A DNA stretch of 35,518 bases, taken from assembly GCA_009784005.1 (NCBI GenBank), contig WRCE01000020.1:1-35518 (forward strand), given 5' to 3'. How positions within the stretch are numbered: the first letter of the stretch is position 1; each line of letters starts with the position of its first letter. The DNA comes from Candidatus Methanimicrococcus labiotermitis (GTDB lineage: Archaea > Halobacteriota > Methanosarcinia > Methanosarcinales > Methanosarcinaceae). Below, piece after piece: positions 8,767 to 17,691 of the stretch. Below the pieces are notes generated by a model. It was not told where the DNA came from. It made no database searches and saw only the letters and a list, made by a program, of their open reading frames with translations. Both the position numbers and the translations under genes were made by a program.

Positions 8767-8776
8767 TTTTTATATC
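8767..8776 (+). promoter_or_regulatory. TATA box, probable ilvD promoter
   Basis: TTTTTATATC lies about 45 bases before the ilvD start codon, which predicts a leader of about 20 to 25 bases. No strong SD precedes the ATG. Confidence 0.5.
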
Positions 8777-8821
8777 TCTGATAATTTATTCTTAAATAAT
8801 TTTTACACAACGGCGACGATT

Positions 8822-10483
8822 ATGAACAGCGATAACGCAAAAAAAGGACTTGAAAGAGCGGCAAACCGTTCTTTGCTGAAAGCTTTGGGACTGACCGATT
8901 CGGAAATGGGAAAACCGTTCATCGCGGTCGTTAATTCCAAAAACGAAATCGTTCCCGGTCACATTCATTTGGATAAAATCGGGGAGGCTGTCAAAGCGGG
9001 TATCCGAAATGCCGGCGGCGTTCCGTTCGAGTTTCAGACAATCGGTGTCTGCGACGGAATTGCCATGGGGCACGTGGGTATGAAGTATTCCCTCCCGAGC
9101 CGGGAATTGATTCAAGACACAATTGAAGTGATGATTCGCGCCCACCAGTTTGACGGCATGGTTTTGATTCCGTCCTGTGACAAAATCGTTCCGGCGCATC
9201 TGATGGCGGCCGGCGCGCTTGACATTCCCGCGATTGTCGTGACAGGCGGCCCGATGCAGCCCGGCTTTGCCGACGACGGCAAGATGGATTTGATTTCCAT
9301 GTTTGAATTGGTCGGCGCCGTCAAGAACGGACAAATCACCGAAGAAAAGCTGAATATGATGGAAAACCACGCCTGCCCCGGATGCGGTTCTTGCTCAGGC
9401 ATGTTTACCGCCAACACAATGGCCTGTATGACCGAAGCGCTCGGCATGTCGCTTCCCGGGTGCGCGACGTCTCCGGCGGTTGATGCGAGCAAAATCCGGC
9501 TTGCCAAAGAGTCCGGCTCTCGAATCGTGGAAATGGTCAAGGAAGGATTGACGCCCCGCAAAATCGTGACATCCAAATCATTTGAAAATGCGGTGATGAT
9601 TGACATGGCGATTGGCGGCAGCAGCAACACGGCGCTTCATTTGCCGGCGATTGCCGGCGCTTTTGGCCTTTGCCTGACGCTGGATGACTTTAACAGGCTC
9701 AGCCTGACGACGCCTCACCTTATATCGCTTCGCCCCGCCGGTTCTTGGTTTATGACGGATTTTGACCGCGCAGGCGGCATCTATGCCGTGCTTGACCGTC
9801 TCGGCGACAGCGTTGAAATGAATGAAATGACGGTCAACGGAAAAACCGTCGGCGAAAACCTGAAAAGTATGGTTTTGGTCAACCCGAAGACGAATCAGCA
9901 AATCATTCAAACCGTTGCCAATCCCGTTCACAAAGAGGGCGGCATCGCTATTTTGAAAGGAAATCTCGCGCCGGACGGCTCCGTTGTCAAACAAGCCGCC
10001 GTGAGTGAAAAAATGATGAAGCACAAAGGCCCCGCCTGCGTTTTTGACGGCGAGGAAGCCGCAATGGACGCAATCCTTGCCGGCAAAATCAAAGCCGGCG
10101 ACGTCGTCGTCATTCGTTACGAAGGCCCGAGAGGCGGCCCCGGCATGCGCGAAATGCTGTCGCCGACATCCGCAATCGCCGGTCTCGGTTTGATCGAATC
10201 CGTCGCGCTCGTCACAGACGGCCGCTTTTCCGGCGGCACGCGCGGCCCCTGCATCGGCCACGTGTCCCCCGAAGCTTCAGAAGGCGGGCCGATCGGTTAC
10301 GTTTACGACGGCGACATCATCGAAATTGATATCCCGAACCGAACTCTGAACGTTCTTGTCAGCGAAGATGTCATGGAAGAACGCAGAAAACGATTTACGC
10401 CCATCGAAAAACCGGCGGCGGGTTATCTTAAAAAATACAGGAGAACAGTCCGTTCGGCTAATTACGGCGCGGTTGTTGATTAA
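8822..10483 (+). CDS. ilvD: Dihydroxy-acid dehydratase
   Basis: Converts dihydroxy-isovalerate and dihydroxy-methylvalerate into the 2-keto acids of valine, leucine and isoleucine synthesis, using an Fe-S cluster. 553 residues, normal length. Conserved segments in order: [69 protein letters not shown] and [11 protein letters not shown]. The cysteines in the CDG, CDK and CPGC motifs are all present. No other branched-chain genes adjoin it here; it is followed by a bidirectional terminator facing mat. Confidence 0.97.
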   Translation: MNSDNAKKGLERAANRSLLKALGLTDSEMGKPFIAVVNSKNEIVPGHIHLDKIGEAVKAGIRNAGGVPFEFQTIGVCDGIAMGHVGMKYSLPSRELIQDTIEVMIRAHQFDGMVLIPSCDKIVPAHLMAAGALDIPAIVVTGGPMQPGFADDGKMDLISMFELVGAVKNGQITEEKLNMMENHACPGCGSCSGMFTANTMACMTEALGMSLPGCATSPAVDASKIRLAKESGSRIVEMVKEGLTPRKIVTSKSFENAVMIDMAIGGSSNTALHLPAIAGAFGLCLTLDDFNRLSLTTPHLISLRPAGSWFMTDFDRAGGIYAVLDRLGDSVEMNEMTVNGKTVGENLKSMVLVNPKTNQQIIQTVANPVHKEGGIAILKGNLAPDGSVVKQAAVSEKMMKHKGPACVFDGEEAAMDAILAGKIKAGDVVVIRYEGPRGGPGMREMLSPTSAIAGLGLIESVALVTDGRFSGGTRGPCIGHVSPEASEGGPIGYVYDGDIIEIDIPNRTLNVLVSEDVMEERRKRFTPIEKPAAGYLKKYRRTVRSANYGAVVD

Positions 10484-10590
10484 AAACGAAAAACGAAATA
10501 AAAGAGAAAATAAAGAAAAACGAAATAAAAGAGAAAATAGAGAAAAACGAGAAAGAGAAAATAGAGAAAAACGAGAAAGAGAAAAATCAA
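10484..10590 (+). repeat. Purine-rich tandem repeat after ilvD
   Basis: Nearly all A and G on the plus strand, built from repeats of AAAAACGAGAAAGAGAAAAT and shorter variants. It directly follows the ilvD stop and ends at the terminator hairpin. Confidence 0.6.
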
Positions 10591-10598
10591 TTAATTTT

Positions 10599-10629
10599 AA
10601 ATTGCGGCCTTCACTTTTGGCCGCAATTT
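10599..10629. terminator. Bidirectional terminator between ilvD and mat
   Basis: A perfect 11-base stem (AAATTGCGGCC with GGCCGCAATTT) and a 9-base loop lie between two convergent genes. T-rich sequence follows on both strands. Confidence 0.75.
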
Positions 10630-10672
10630 CAGGTACATTGGTATATTTTTTGAAAACGTTTTTGAAATGTGC

Positions 10673-11881
10673 TCAGAAGGTGTTCAATTCTCCCTTTGAA
10701 ACCATTTCCGTGATCTTTTTTGTATCGCAAAGCCATTCGTCGACGATTCCTTCCGCTTCTTTTCTCATGGAATCGAATTTGACGCCGTCTTTGACGCTGA
10801 TTTGAACGCTTGCCACGAGCGGCTGGTCAATCGGTTTGCCGATTTGGGACAGAAGTTTGACGTAAACGTCATCGATGCCGTCGATTTCAGCGGCGATTCT
10901 TCGGGCGATTTGCGTTGACATGAGGTTGTAGATTTTACCGATGTGGTTGATCGGGTTTTTGCCGCTTGTCGCTTCCATGCTCATCGGGCGGTTGGGCGTA
11001 ATCAAACCGTTGGAACGGTTGCCGCGGCCGACGGAACCGTCATCGCCCATTTCGGCGGATGTGCCGGTCACGGTCAAGAAGACGGATTCGCTTTTGATGT
11101 CGTCGGCGGTGTTGATGAAAACAGAAACCTTTCTGTTCGTATACTTTGCCGCCAAGTCTTCGACATAATTTTGTATTTGTTCTTTATAGCTGATGTAAGC
11201 GCCGATGTCGTCGATATATTTGTCAACCATGCCGCAGCAGATTGTTAATGTGATATCTTCGCCGTTTCGAAGGCCCATGACTTTGATGTCTTCGCCGACG
11301 GCTTGCATGCCTCTTTTCTTTTTCAGGTCTTCAATCAAAGAGCGTTCGGTGTTGTAAACGATATTTTCAAGTTCGGAAAAAGGCGCGTGCCCGACGCCGA
11401 AAGACGTGTCGTTCGCCATCGGAACATATCCCGGGCGGCCGAAAACATCGGACAAGTCAGAAGAACCGCGGCCGAATTTGCAATCCAAAACAATATCGGA
11501 TTCCAAATCCAAATTCGGAAGTGTCTCTTTTAAATATCGGCGGGCGGTTTTCAGCGCAATCGTGTCGGTTGCGATGTCGACGCCGTTAAAGGCTTTCGTG
11601 GCGCGGCCGACTAATAAGATGTAAATGGGATGAATCACGCTGCCGCCGCCGAAACGCGGAATGGAGTGGCCGGCCGCAATTTGAGTCTCATCCGTGTTGT
11701 GATGAAGAATGACGCCGCATTTGTCAATATATTCCTTACAAAGAGCGCGGCTGACGGATTCGGCAAGGCCGTCGGCGATGCTGTCCGGATGGCCGATACC
11801 TTTGCGTTCGACCAATTCGATTTGCTGTTTTTCAATCGGTGTTTCCAAATACTGTTCAACACAGATGTTTCTTTGACTCAT
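10673..11881 (-). CDS. mat: Archaeal-type S-adenosylmethionine synthetase
   Basis: Makes SAM from methionine and ATP. 402 residues, the usual size of the archaeal MAT family, which is distinct in sequence from bacterial MetK. Visible motifs are ERKGIGHPDSIADG near 25-38, HHNTDETQIAAGHS near 60-73, FGRGSSDLSDVFGRPGY near 135-151, and GDDGSVGRGNRSNG near 278-291. The ATG is preceded by GAGG in a purine-rich leader. The gene is divergent from the TPR gene and convergent with ilvD. Confidence 0.97.
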   Translation of the reverse strand: MSQRNICVEQYLETPIEKQQIELVERKGIGHPDSIADGLAESVSRALCKEYIDKCGVILHHNTDETQIAAGHSIPRFGGGSVIHPIYILLVGRATKAFNGVDIATDTIALKTARRYLKETLPNLDLESDIVLDCKFGRGSSDLSDVFGRPGYVPMANDTSFGVGHAPFSELENIVYNTERSLIEDLKKKRGMQAVGEDIKVMGLRNGEDITLTICCGMVDKYIDDIGAYISYKEQIQNYVEDLAAKYTNRKVSVFINTADDIKSESVFLTVTGTSAEMGDDGSVGRGNRSNGLITPNRPMSMEATSGKNPINHIGKIYNLMSTQIARRIAAEIDGIDDVYVKLLSQIGKPIDQPLVASVQISVKDGVKFDSMRKEAEGIVDEWLCDTKKITEMVSKGELNTF

Positions 11882-12016
11882 GTGAATTTCCTCATCTTCC
11901 TCTTCTTTTTCTTCTTTCTCATCGGCATACCATGCCGTTTTACACGCCGGATTCTGAGCCGGCCGCTTCTATTAATTAAACTCCCGAAATCAGGACTTTA
12001 ATTTATGAAGACATAG

Positions 12017-12023
12017 TATATAA
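12017..12023 (-). promoter_or_regulatory. TATA box, probable mat promoter
   Basis: Reads TTATATA on the minus strand, about 140 bases before the mat start. The mat leader would be about 110 bases, purine-rich near the start codon. The 456-base spacer from 11882 to 12337 otherwise holds only promoter-like AT-rich sequence for the two divergent genes. Confidence 0.45.
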
Positions 12024-12237
12024 TCGTTACACTCACATATTACTGACAGTAATATTTTTAATATTTTTCAAAATCGAACCTCTCTTTTTTGTCCCGGCCG
12101 CAATTCATTTTCAAAAAAACAAAGGTTCTGCGGGCGGGCGTCTTCCGGCTCTCGTCTTTCGAATGTGTGCATCCTTCCTATGCCATGAAAAAGTATAAAT
12201 CATGAAAAATCAGGAATCGTTGAAAAGTAAAAACCGT

Positions 12238-12245
12238 TATAAAAG
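12238..12245 (+). promoter_or_regulatory. TATA-like box upstream of the TPR gene
   Basis: TTATAAAA about 95 bases before the start. A second candidate (TATAAAT) is at 12194-12200. Which one is used cannot be decided from sequence. Confidence 0.35.
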
Positions 12246-12337
12246 CGAAGGAAGCAATTTTTAGGCACAAAGATTAAAAGATGAAAAGATTAAAAGATTA
12301 AAACGTTTGACAATTGAAATCATATGAGGCTTATATA

Positions 12338-13255
12338 ATGGCAGAAAATAATGCGGCAAAAAACAATGACCTTTCCCCGTCTGAGCAGGAAAACGCGGCG
12401 GCGTTTGAAGACGCCGGCTATGAATCCGCGCCCGCTTCAGACAGAGGGTATATGTTACATCAGCTTTCCGAGCGCGAAAAAGCGCTTGAATATTATGAGG
12501 AAATCCTTGAAAAAGAGCCTGAAAACGGTGACGTTTGGTATAACAAAGGATTGACGCTTCATTCCCTCAGCCGTTTTTACGAAGCGATTGACGCTTATGA
12601 CATGGCTGTTAAAATCAACCCGCAGGACAGCGACGCTTACTACAACAAAGGCGTCATCCAATCCGAACTCGGTTTTTTTCAAGAGGCGGTTGAGAGCTAC
12701 GACAAAGCGCTTGACGCGGACAGCGGAAACACTGACGCGGCTTTTAACAAAGGCACGGCTTTCCTTCAATTGAAAGAATTTGAAAAAGCGATTTTGGCTT
12801 ATGATTCGGTTCTTGAAAAAGAGAGCAACAATTTCGGCGCGGCTTTCAACAAAGCTTTGGCTTTGGCTCAGCTTGAGAAATATGACGACGCGATCAAGGC
12901 GTTTGACACCGTTATTCAAATCGACCCGTCAAACAAAGAAGCATGGTACGATAAAGGCCATCTCCTCTTGAAAATCGGACAAACCGATGACGCCAAAGAA
13001 GCTTTCAGCATGGCAATCAAGCTCATCCCGGATTTACCTGATTCGTGGTTCCGCGTCGGCGGTATATTAGCCGTCGTCGGCGAAAAAGAACAGAGTCTGA
13101 AATATTTGAGAAAAGCGATCAACGTCAACGAAGAAGCGCGCGAATGGGCCAAAGAAGATTTGGATTACGAATCAATTCGCAATGACCCCGACTTTAAGAA
13201 AGTGATTGACGCCGACATTGAAGAAATCAAAAAAGCGATTCAGCCCGATGAGTGA
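12338..13255 (+). CDS. Tetratricopeptide-repeat protein
   Basis: 305 residues. A short acidic N-terminal part is followed by about six 34-residue TPR units from roughly residue 45 to 260. These show the alternating small/aromatic pattern (for example DVWYNKGLTLHSLSRFYEAI and AWYDKGHLLLKIGQTDDAKE). No signal peptide or membrane helix. TPR proteins scaffold protein complexes; the partner is not evident. Start chosen at ATG 12338 because GAGG lies 8 bases upstream; a TTG at 12314 would add eight residues. Downstream lies a 27-base minisatellite and then the DUF4240 gene in the same direction. Confidence 0.9.
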   Translation: MAENNAAKNNDLSPSEQENAAAFEDAGYESAPASDRGYMLHQLSEREKALEYYEEILEKEPENGDVWYNKGLTLHSLSRFYEAIDAYDMAVKINPQDSDAYYNKGVIQSELGFFQEAVESYDKALDADSGNTDAAFNKGTAFLQLKEFEKAILAYDSVLEKESNNFGAAFNKALALAQLEKYDDAIKAFDTVIQIDPSNKEAWYDKGHLLLKIGQTDDAKEAFSMAIKLIPDLPDSWFRVGGILAVVGEKEQSLKYLRKAINVNEEAREWAKEDLDYESIRNDPDFKKVIDADIEEIKKAIQPDE

Positions 13256-13309
13256 TCATTCAGCCGGAAAGCGAATCACAGAGATTGAACAATCGTTATC
13301 AAATAAACG

Positions 13310-13633
13310 CAATCGAATAACCGTTCACAATAACCGAAATCGAACAACCATTTTCAATAACCGTAATCTAACAACCGTTCTCAATAACCGTAATCTAACA
13401 ACCGTCCTCAATAACCGTAATCGAACAACCGTCCTCAATAACCAAAATCGAACAACCGTTCTCAATAACCGAAATCGAACAACCGTTTTCAATAACCGAA
13501 ATCGAACAACCGTTCTCAATAACCAAAATCGAACAACCGTTCTCAATAACCAAAATCGAACAACCGTTCTCAATAACCGAAATCGAACAACCGTTCTCAA
13601 TAACCGTAATCTTACAACCGTTCACAATAACCG
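13310..13633. repeat. 27-base minisatellite, 12 units
   Basis: Twelve consecutive 27-base units without indels, plus degenerate flanks, fill the space between the TPR gene and the DUF4240 gene. The unit is divisible by three, so several frames on both strands stay open. The plus frame 13248-13691 encodes NRNRTTVLN repeats. It would start in an ATGAGTGA overlap with the TPR stop and end six bases before the next ATG, so translation is possible. I favour non-coding repeat because other spacers here hold similar arrays. Confidence 0.9.
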
Positions 13634-13696
13634 TAATCGAACAAAATCATTACCGAATCTCATTACCGAATCATTACAACAAAAGAGTTGAATTTC

Positions 13697-14272
13697 ATGT
13701 CTTCCGATAAACCAACCCGCGGCTCCCGTGAGAATCTCATGAGTGAGGATAAATTTTGGGAAATCATTGAGCTTTCCAAGGCCGACGACCCTCAAGACCA
13801 GCTGGACAATTTAACCGACATACTGGCGGCAATGACTGTTGATGAAATTTTCGGCTTCGATTACCGTCTTGATAAATTTTTGGAAGCCTCTTACAGCTCT
13901 GAATTGTGGGCGGCGGCGTTCATTGTCTGCGGCGGCTGTTCCGATGACGGCTTTGACTATTTCCGCGCTTGGCTGATATCTAAAGGGCGCGCCGTTTACG
14001 AAGCCGCGCTTGAAAACCCCGATTCTCTGATTGATGTTTTTGAACAGGCGGATGAAACGGATTATCCCGAAAATGAGGAAATCCTGTACGCGACGCTGGA
14101 TGCCTATGAAGAAATTACCGGAAAAGACGATTTCTACGAAGTCTTAGACTCCTTTGAGGATGATTTTTCCATTCTTGAAATCGAACTGAATTGGGATGAA
14201 GACGACCCGAAAACGCTTGAAGTGATTTGCCCGAAATTGTTTGAAAGATATTATGAAGAGCCGTTCTACTGA
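13697..14272 (+). CDS. DUF4240 domain protein
   Basis: 191 residues and acidic. It resembles the DUF4240 family: an opening EDKFWEIIE helix (residues 17-25), LWAAAFIVCGGCSDDGFDYF near 74-93, and AWLISKGRAVYEAAL after it. The acidic C-terminal part (about 120-191) is less typical. Function of the family is unknown. The ATG at 13697 is used here; ATG 13739, directly before the conserved helix, is an alternative with a GTGAG upstream. Its last 20 bases overlap mutY, which implies co-transcription and perhaps translational coupling. Confidence 0.8.
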   Translation: MSSDKPTRGSRENLMSEDKFWEIIELSKADDPQDQLDNLTDILAAMTVDEIFGFDYRLDKFLEASYSSELWAAAFIVCGGCSDDGFDYFRAWLISKGRAVYEAALENPDSLIDVFEQADETDYPENEEILYATLDAYEEITGKDDFYEVLDSFEDDFSILEIELNWDEDDPKTLEVICPKLFERYYEEPFY

Positions 14273-15326
14273 CTTATCCGGCGCTCTGCTTGATTGGTAT
14301 GACCGTTCCGGCCGCGATTTGCCGTGGCGGATGCGCGGCGCCCATTCCGACCCTTACATGGTTTGGGTTTCTGAAATTATGCTTCAGCAGACGACGATAA
14401 AAACGGTTATTCCTTATTTTCACCGGTTTATGGAAAGGTTTCCCGACATTCAAACGCTTTCAAAAGCCGATATTGAAGATGTTTTTCTGATGTGGCAGGG
14501 TCTTGGTTACTACACCCGCGCCCGAAAACTTCACGAATGCGCTCGTTATCTGGTTGAAAATACCGGCGGCGAATTCCCGAAAACCCACGGGGAACTTTTG
14601 AAACTTCCCGGCATCGGCCCGTATACAGCCGCCAGCATTTCTTCGCTTGCTTTTGATTTGCCGGTAGCTGTTGTTGACGGCAATGTCATTCGCGTCATTT
14701 CCCGCCTTTACGGCATTCGGGAAAGTACCGCCGTCAGCCTCCCGAAAATCAGAGAAAAAGCGCAAAGCCTGATGCCGGAACAAAGGGCAGCCGATTACAC
14801 GTCGGCGATTATGGACCTCGGCGCGACAGTCTGCGCGCCGAAAAATCCGGATTGCGGTTCCTGTCCTTTCAGCGAAAGCTGCGCCGCCTTAAAAGAAGGG
14901 AGCATCGACCAAATTCCTCTGATTGAAAAGCTTCAAAAGGTCGATAAAATCGGAAAATTGTTTTGGATTGAAAATGAACGCGGCGACGTTTTCATCAGGA
15001 AGAGGACGGAAAAAGGCCTTCTCCACGGCCTGACGGAATTCCCGTGGTCAGCCGTCGAAGGCGGGCGCGAGCAATTGGATGACATTCTTTTCCCTGTCAA
15101 AGGAGAGTGGGAAAGTTTCGGCAAAAGTATCCGCCACGTTTTTACGCATATCGATTTGGAACTTCACCTCATTAAAATCCGGTTATCAAAAGACGAAGAA
15201 GCCGGCTTTTTGGCTCACAAAAGAAATGAAGGCGGCCTATTTGTTTCAAAAAACAAATTTTCAGACTTTCCGTTCTCAACATTGATGAAAAAAATTATCA
15301 AGGAAGAGGCGAAACAAAAGGGATGA
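14253..15326 (+). CDS. mutY: A/G-specific adenine glycosylase
   Basis: Removes adenine mispaired with 8-oxoguanine. 357 residues. Catalytic Glu41 lies in SEIMLQQT, the helix-hairpin-helix is LPGIGPYTAA near 118-127, and the catalytic Asp142 lies in VVDGNVIRV. The [4Fe-4S] cysteines are C194, C201, C204 and C210 (C-X6-C-X2-C-X5-C). Residues about 230-357 form the NUDIX-like 8-oxoG recognition domain. The ATG at 14253 is preferred over the upstream TTG at 14241. Overlaps the DUF4240 gene by 20 bases. With nth, this is the second Fe-S glycosylase in the window. Confidence 0.96.
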   Translation: MKSRSTDLSGALLDWYDRSGRDLPWRMRGAHSDPYMVWVSEIMLQQTTIKTVIPYFHRFMERFPDIQTLSKADIEDVFLMWQGLGYYTRARKLHECARYLVENTGGEFPKTHGELLKLPGIGPYTAASISSLAFDLPVAVVDGNVIRVISRLYGIRESTAVSLPKIREKAQSLMPEQRAADYTSAIMDLGATVCAPKNPDCGSCPFSESCAALKEGSIDQIPLIEKLQKVDKIGKLFWIENERGDVFIRKRTEKGLLHGLTEFPWSAVEGGREQLDDILFPVKGEWESFGKSIRHVFTHIDLELHLIKIRLSKDEEAGFLAHKRNEGGLFVSKNKFSDFPFSTLMKKIIKEEAKQKG

Positions 15327-15327
15327 A

Positions 15328-15336
15328 TTTATAAAT
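15328..15336 (+). promoter_or_regulatory. TATA box, probable promoter of the isoprenoid cluster
   Basis: TTTATAAAT begins right after the mutY stop codon. Transcription would start near 15355-15360, inside the 20-base direct repeat, giving a leader of about 55 bases before mevalonate kinase. Confidence 0.5.
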
Positions 15337-15350
15337 CAATGTTACAGTTT

Positions 15351-15390
15351 TACTTTCATATTGTCATTCTTACTTTCATATTGTCATTCT
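15351..15390. repeat. Perfect 20-base tandem duplication before mvk
   Basis: TACTTTCATATTGTCATTCT occurs twice without a gap, between the TATA box and the mevalonate kinase start. It could matter for the leader RNA or be neutral slippage. Confidence 0.9.
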
Positions 15391-15411
15391 TGTTTTTTGA
15401 CGGTGTTTCAA

Positions 15412-16326
15412 ATGATTACTTGCTCCGCCCCCGGTAAAATTTTTCTCTTCGGTGAGCACGCGGTTGTTTACGGCAAAACGGCAATCGCCTGCGCCATTGA
15501 CCTTCGCGCTCATGTGACGGTTGAAGAGGCAGGTTCGATTCAGATGAAAGGCCCCGGCGGCAACATCGATATCAATCCGCGAAAACACCCTTACATTTAT
15601 ACCGTCGTTGAAAAGTTCAAAAACCTGACAGACGTTTCAGGCGTTTGCATCGATATCCGCTCTGACATTCCCGTCGGCTCGGGTCTTGGCTCTTCCGCCG
15701 CCGTTACCATCGCGACGATCAAAGCGTTGGACATTTTTTACGGCACGAATTTGTCATTGGACGACATCGCTCAAATGGGGCATCAGGTCGAAAGCGAAGT
15801 CCAAGGCCGCGCCAGCCCGACGGATACTTTTGTTTCAACATTCGGCGGCATGGTCCAAATCCCCGACCGCAAAAAATTGGGCTACTATGACATGCTTATC
15901 GTTATCGGCAACACCGGAAAGTTCTCATCCACCCGAAAAATCGTCTCCAACGTCGCCGCTTTAAAGGAAAGGCACCCGTCCGTTATCGGACAAATCATGG
16001 ATACAATCAGCGCGATCTCGGAAACCGGCATCGAATACATCCAGACCGGCGATTTCCACACGGTCGGCGAATTGATGAACATCAATCAGGGCCTGCTCGA
16101 TTCCATCGGCGTCGGCTCAAAAGAGCTCTCCGAATTGGTTTACGCATCGCGAAAAGCCGGCGCGCTCGGCTCTAAAATCACGGGCGCGGGCGGCGGCGGT
16201 TGCATGATTGCGCTTTGTGAGCACAAAAACCTCTCGCGCGTTGCCCATTCCATCAAACGCGCCGGCGGCGATTCGTTCATTTGCCGCACCTCCAATTCCG
16301 GCGTTCGGGCGGAAGGCAAATCTTGA
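15412..16326 (+). CDS. mvk: Mevalonate kinase
   Basis: Phosphorylates mevalonate to 5-phosphomevalonate, the first kinase step of the archaeal mevalonate pathway. 304 residues, GHMP kinase family. Motif 1 is SAPGKIFLFGEHAVVYGKTA near 4-23, motif 2 is PVGSGLGSSAA near 88-98, and motif 3 is KITGAGGGGCMIAL near 255-268. The frame extends upstream to a TTG at 15361, but that part is the 20-base repeat and the homology begins at ATG 15412. First gene of the isoprenoid cluster. Confidence 0.96.
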   Translation: MITCSAPGKIFLFGEHAVVYGKTAIACAIDLRAHVTVEEAGSIQMKGPGGNIDINPRKHPYIYTVVEKFKNLTDVSGVCIDIRSDIPVGSGLGSSAAVTIATIKALDIFYGTNLSLDDIAQMGHQVESEVQGRASPTDTFVSTFGGMVQIPDRKKLGYYDMLIVIGNTGKFSSTRKIVSNVAALKERHPSVIGQIMDTISAISETGIEYIQTGDFHTVGELMNINQGLLDSIGVGSKELSELVYASRKAGALGSKITGAGGGGCMIALCEHKNLSRVAHSIKRAGGDSFICRTSNSGVRAEGKS

Positions 16327-16368
16327 ATCCGTTTTTATGAAACTTTTAAATCGGTTCGATTCAATTTA

Positions 16369-16462
16369 GTTTACATCAGCGTTTACATCAGCGTTTACAT
16401 CACAATTGCGTCAAACATCAACGTTTACATCACATTTACATCACATTTACATCAAACATTCG
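16369..16462. repeat. TTTACATCA tandem repeat between mvk and ipk
   Basis: Degenerate copies of GTTTACATCAGC and CATTTACATCA occupy most of the 156-base spacer. The SD-like AAAGGA of the next gene lies just after it. Confidence 0.75.
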
Positions 16463-16482
16463 TCATCATCAAAGGAATATTT

Positions 16483-17265
16483 ATGAACGCTCATTCCGGC
16501 AATTCCGGCATAACGGTTTTAAAAGTCGGCGGCAGCGCCGTCACGGATAAAAATGCCTCTGCGGGCTCGGCAAAAGCGGATGAAATGGACCGCATCGCCA
16601 AGGAGATTGCGGGCTTTTCGGGAAAGCTTGTTATTGTTCACGGCGCCGGCTCTTACGGTCACGTTTACGCCAAACAGTACGGGTTGGACCGCGGCTTTCA
16701 CGAGGAAGGCTTTTTGAAAACGCATGACTCCGTTCGCGAACTGAACGAAATGATTGTTCAAACGCTTCGTAAGGAAGGCATTCCCGCGGTTCCGATGAAC
16801 CCTCTTTCCTTTTCATTGTGCGCCGACGGCCGGCTGATCTCCCTTTACACCGATCAAATTTCGGAAATGTTGAAATACGATTTAGTTCCCGTTCTTCACG
16901 GCGACGTGTGTATGGATACCAAACGCGGCGCCTGTATTTTGTCGGGAGACCAGTCACTTCCGTATGTGGCGGCTTCCCTTTCCGCCAAACGCGTCGGCCT
17001 CGGGTCAGCCGCTGACGGCGTGCTGGATTCAAGCGGCAAAACCATTCCCGTGATTACCAAAAATACGTTTGATTCGTTCAAACACCATATCGGCGGCTCG
17101 GCGGGAACGGATGTCACCGGCGGCATGCTCGGCAAAGTTTCCGAAATTCTGGAACTGGCGGAAAAGACGGGCATCGAGTCCCGCATTTTCAATGCCAACA
17201 CGCCCGGAAATGTCAAAGCGTATTTGGAAGGCGAAGACGTCGGGACATTGATTCGCAGGGATTAA
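16483..17265 (+). CDS. ipk: Isopentenyl phosphate kinase
   Basis: Phosphorylates isopentenyl phosphate to isopentenyl diphosphate, the step that marks the archaeal variants of the mevalonate pathway. 260 residues, amino acid kinase fold. Seen here: LKVGGSAVTDK near 13-23, the diagnostic HGAGSYGH near 54-61 with its substrate-binding His, VLHGDVCMD near 136-144, and GTDVTGGMLGKV near 208-219. SD-like AGGA precedes the ATG. Located between mevalonate kinase and IPP isomerase, as expected for the pathway. Confidence 0.95.
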   Translation: MNAHSGNSGITVLKVGGSAVTDKNASAGSAKADEMDRIAKEIAGFSGKLVIVHGAGSYGHVYAKQYGLDRGFHEEGFLKTHDSVRELNEMIVQTLRKEGIPAVPMNPLSFSLCADGRLISLYTDQISEMLKYDLVPVLHGDVCMDTKRGACILSGDQSLPYVAASLSAKRVGLGSAADGVLDSSGKTIPVITKNTFDSFKHHIGGSAGTDVTGGMLGKVSEILELAEKTGIESRIFNANTPGNVKAYLEGEDVGTLIRRD

Positions 17266-17304
17266 TCCCCTTTCAGTATTCGACAAAGGTCGCCCCGCTT
17301 CAAT

Positions 17305-17580
17305 TTTGAATTGTTTGATTCGCTTTTGAACCGTTTGATTCGCTTTTGAACCGTTTGATTCGCTTTTGAATTGTTTTGATTCGCTTTTGAATTGTTTGAT
17401 TCGCTTTTGAACTGTTTGATTCGTTTTATGAACTGTTCGATTCGCTTTTGAACTGTTTGATTCGTTTTATGAACTGTTCGATTCGCTTTTTGAACCGTTT
17501 TGTTCATTTTATGAACTGTTTTGGTTCGTTAATCTGAATTATTCAGTTCGTTTTATGTGTTGTTTCGGCTCGTTTTATGA
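17305..17580. repeat. 20 to 21-base degenerate tandem repeat between ipk and fni
   Basis: About a dozen variants of GTTTGATTCGCTTTTGAACC fill most of a 426-base spacer. Later units are more divergent (TTCGTTTTATGAACTG). A minus-strand frame of KRIKQFKSES repeats is a by-product. No gene is supported here. Confidence 0.85.
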
Positions 17581-17584
17581 ATTG

Positions 17585-17592
17585 TTTATATA
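17585..17592 (+). promoter_or_regulatory. TATA box, probable fni promoter
   Basis: TTTATATA follows directly after the repeat array and precedes fni by about 100 bases, predicting a leader near 80 bases. It suggests fni is not only read through from ipk. Confidence 0.5.
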
Positions 17593-17691
17593 CTATTACC
17601 AATTAGGATATGCATACGATATCGCAAGTATGAACCGATTTATCAAGAAATTTATTCGTTCAGAGCTGTTCAAAAATCCGGAGCTTTAAAA

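Noticed and set aside
10356-10805. Plus-strand frame of KRNKRENREK repeats after ilvD
   Set aside because: Runs through the purine repeat, the terminator hairpin and antisense of mat.
17262-17507. Minus-strand frame with KRIKQFKSES repeats
   Set aside because: By-product of the 20-base tandem array.
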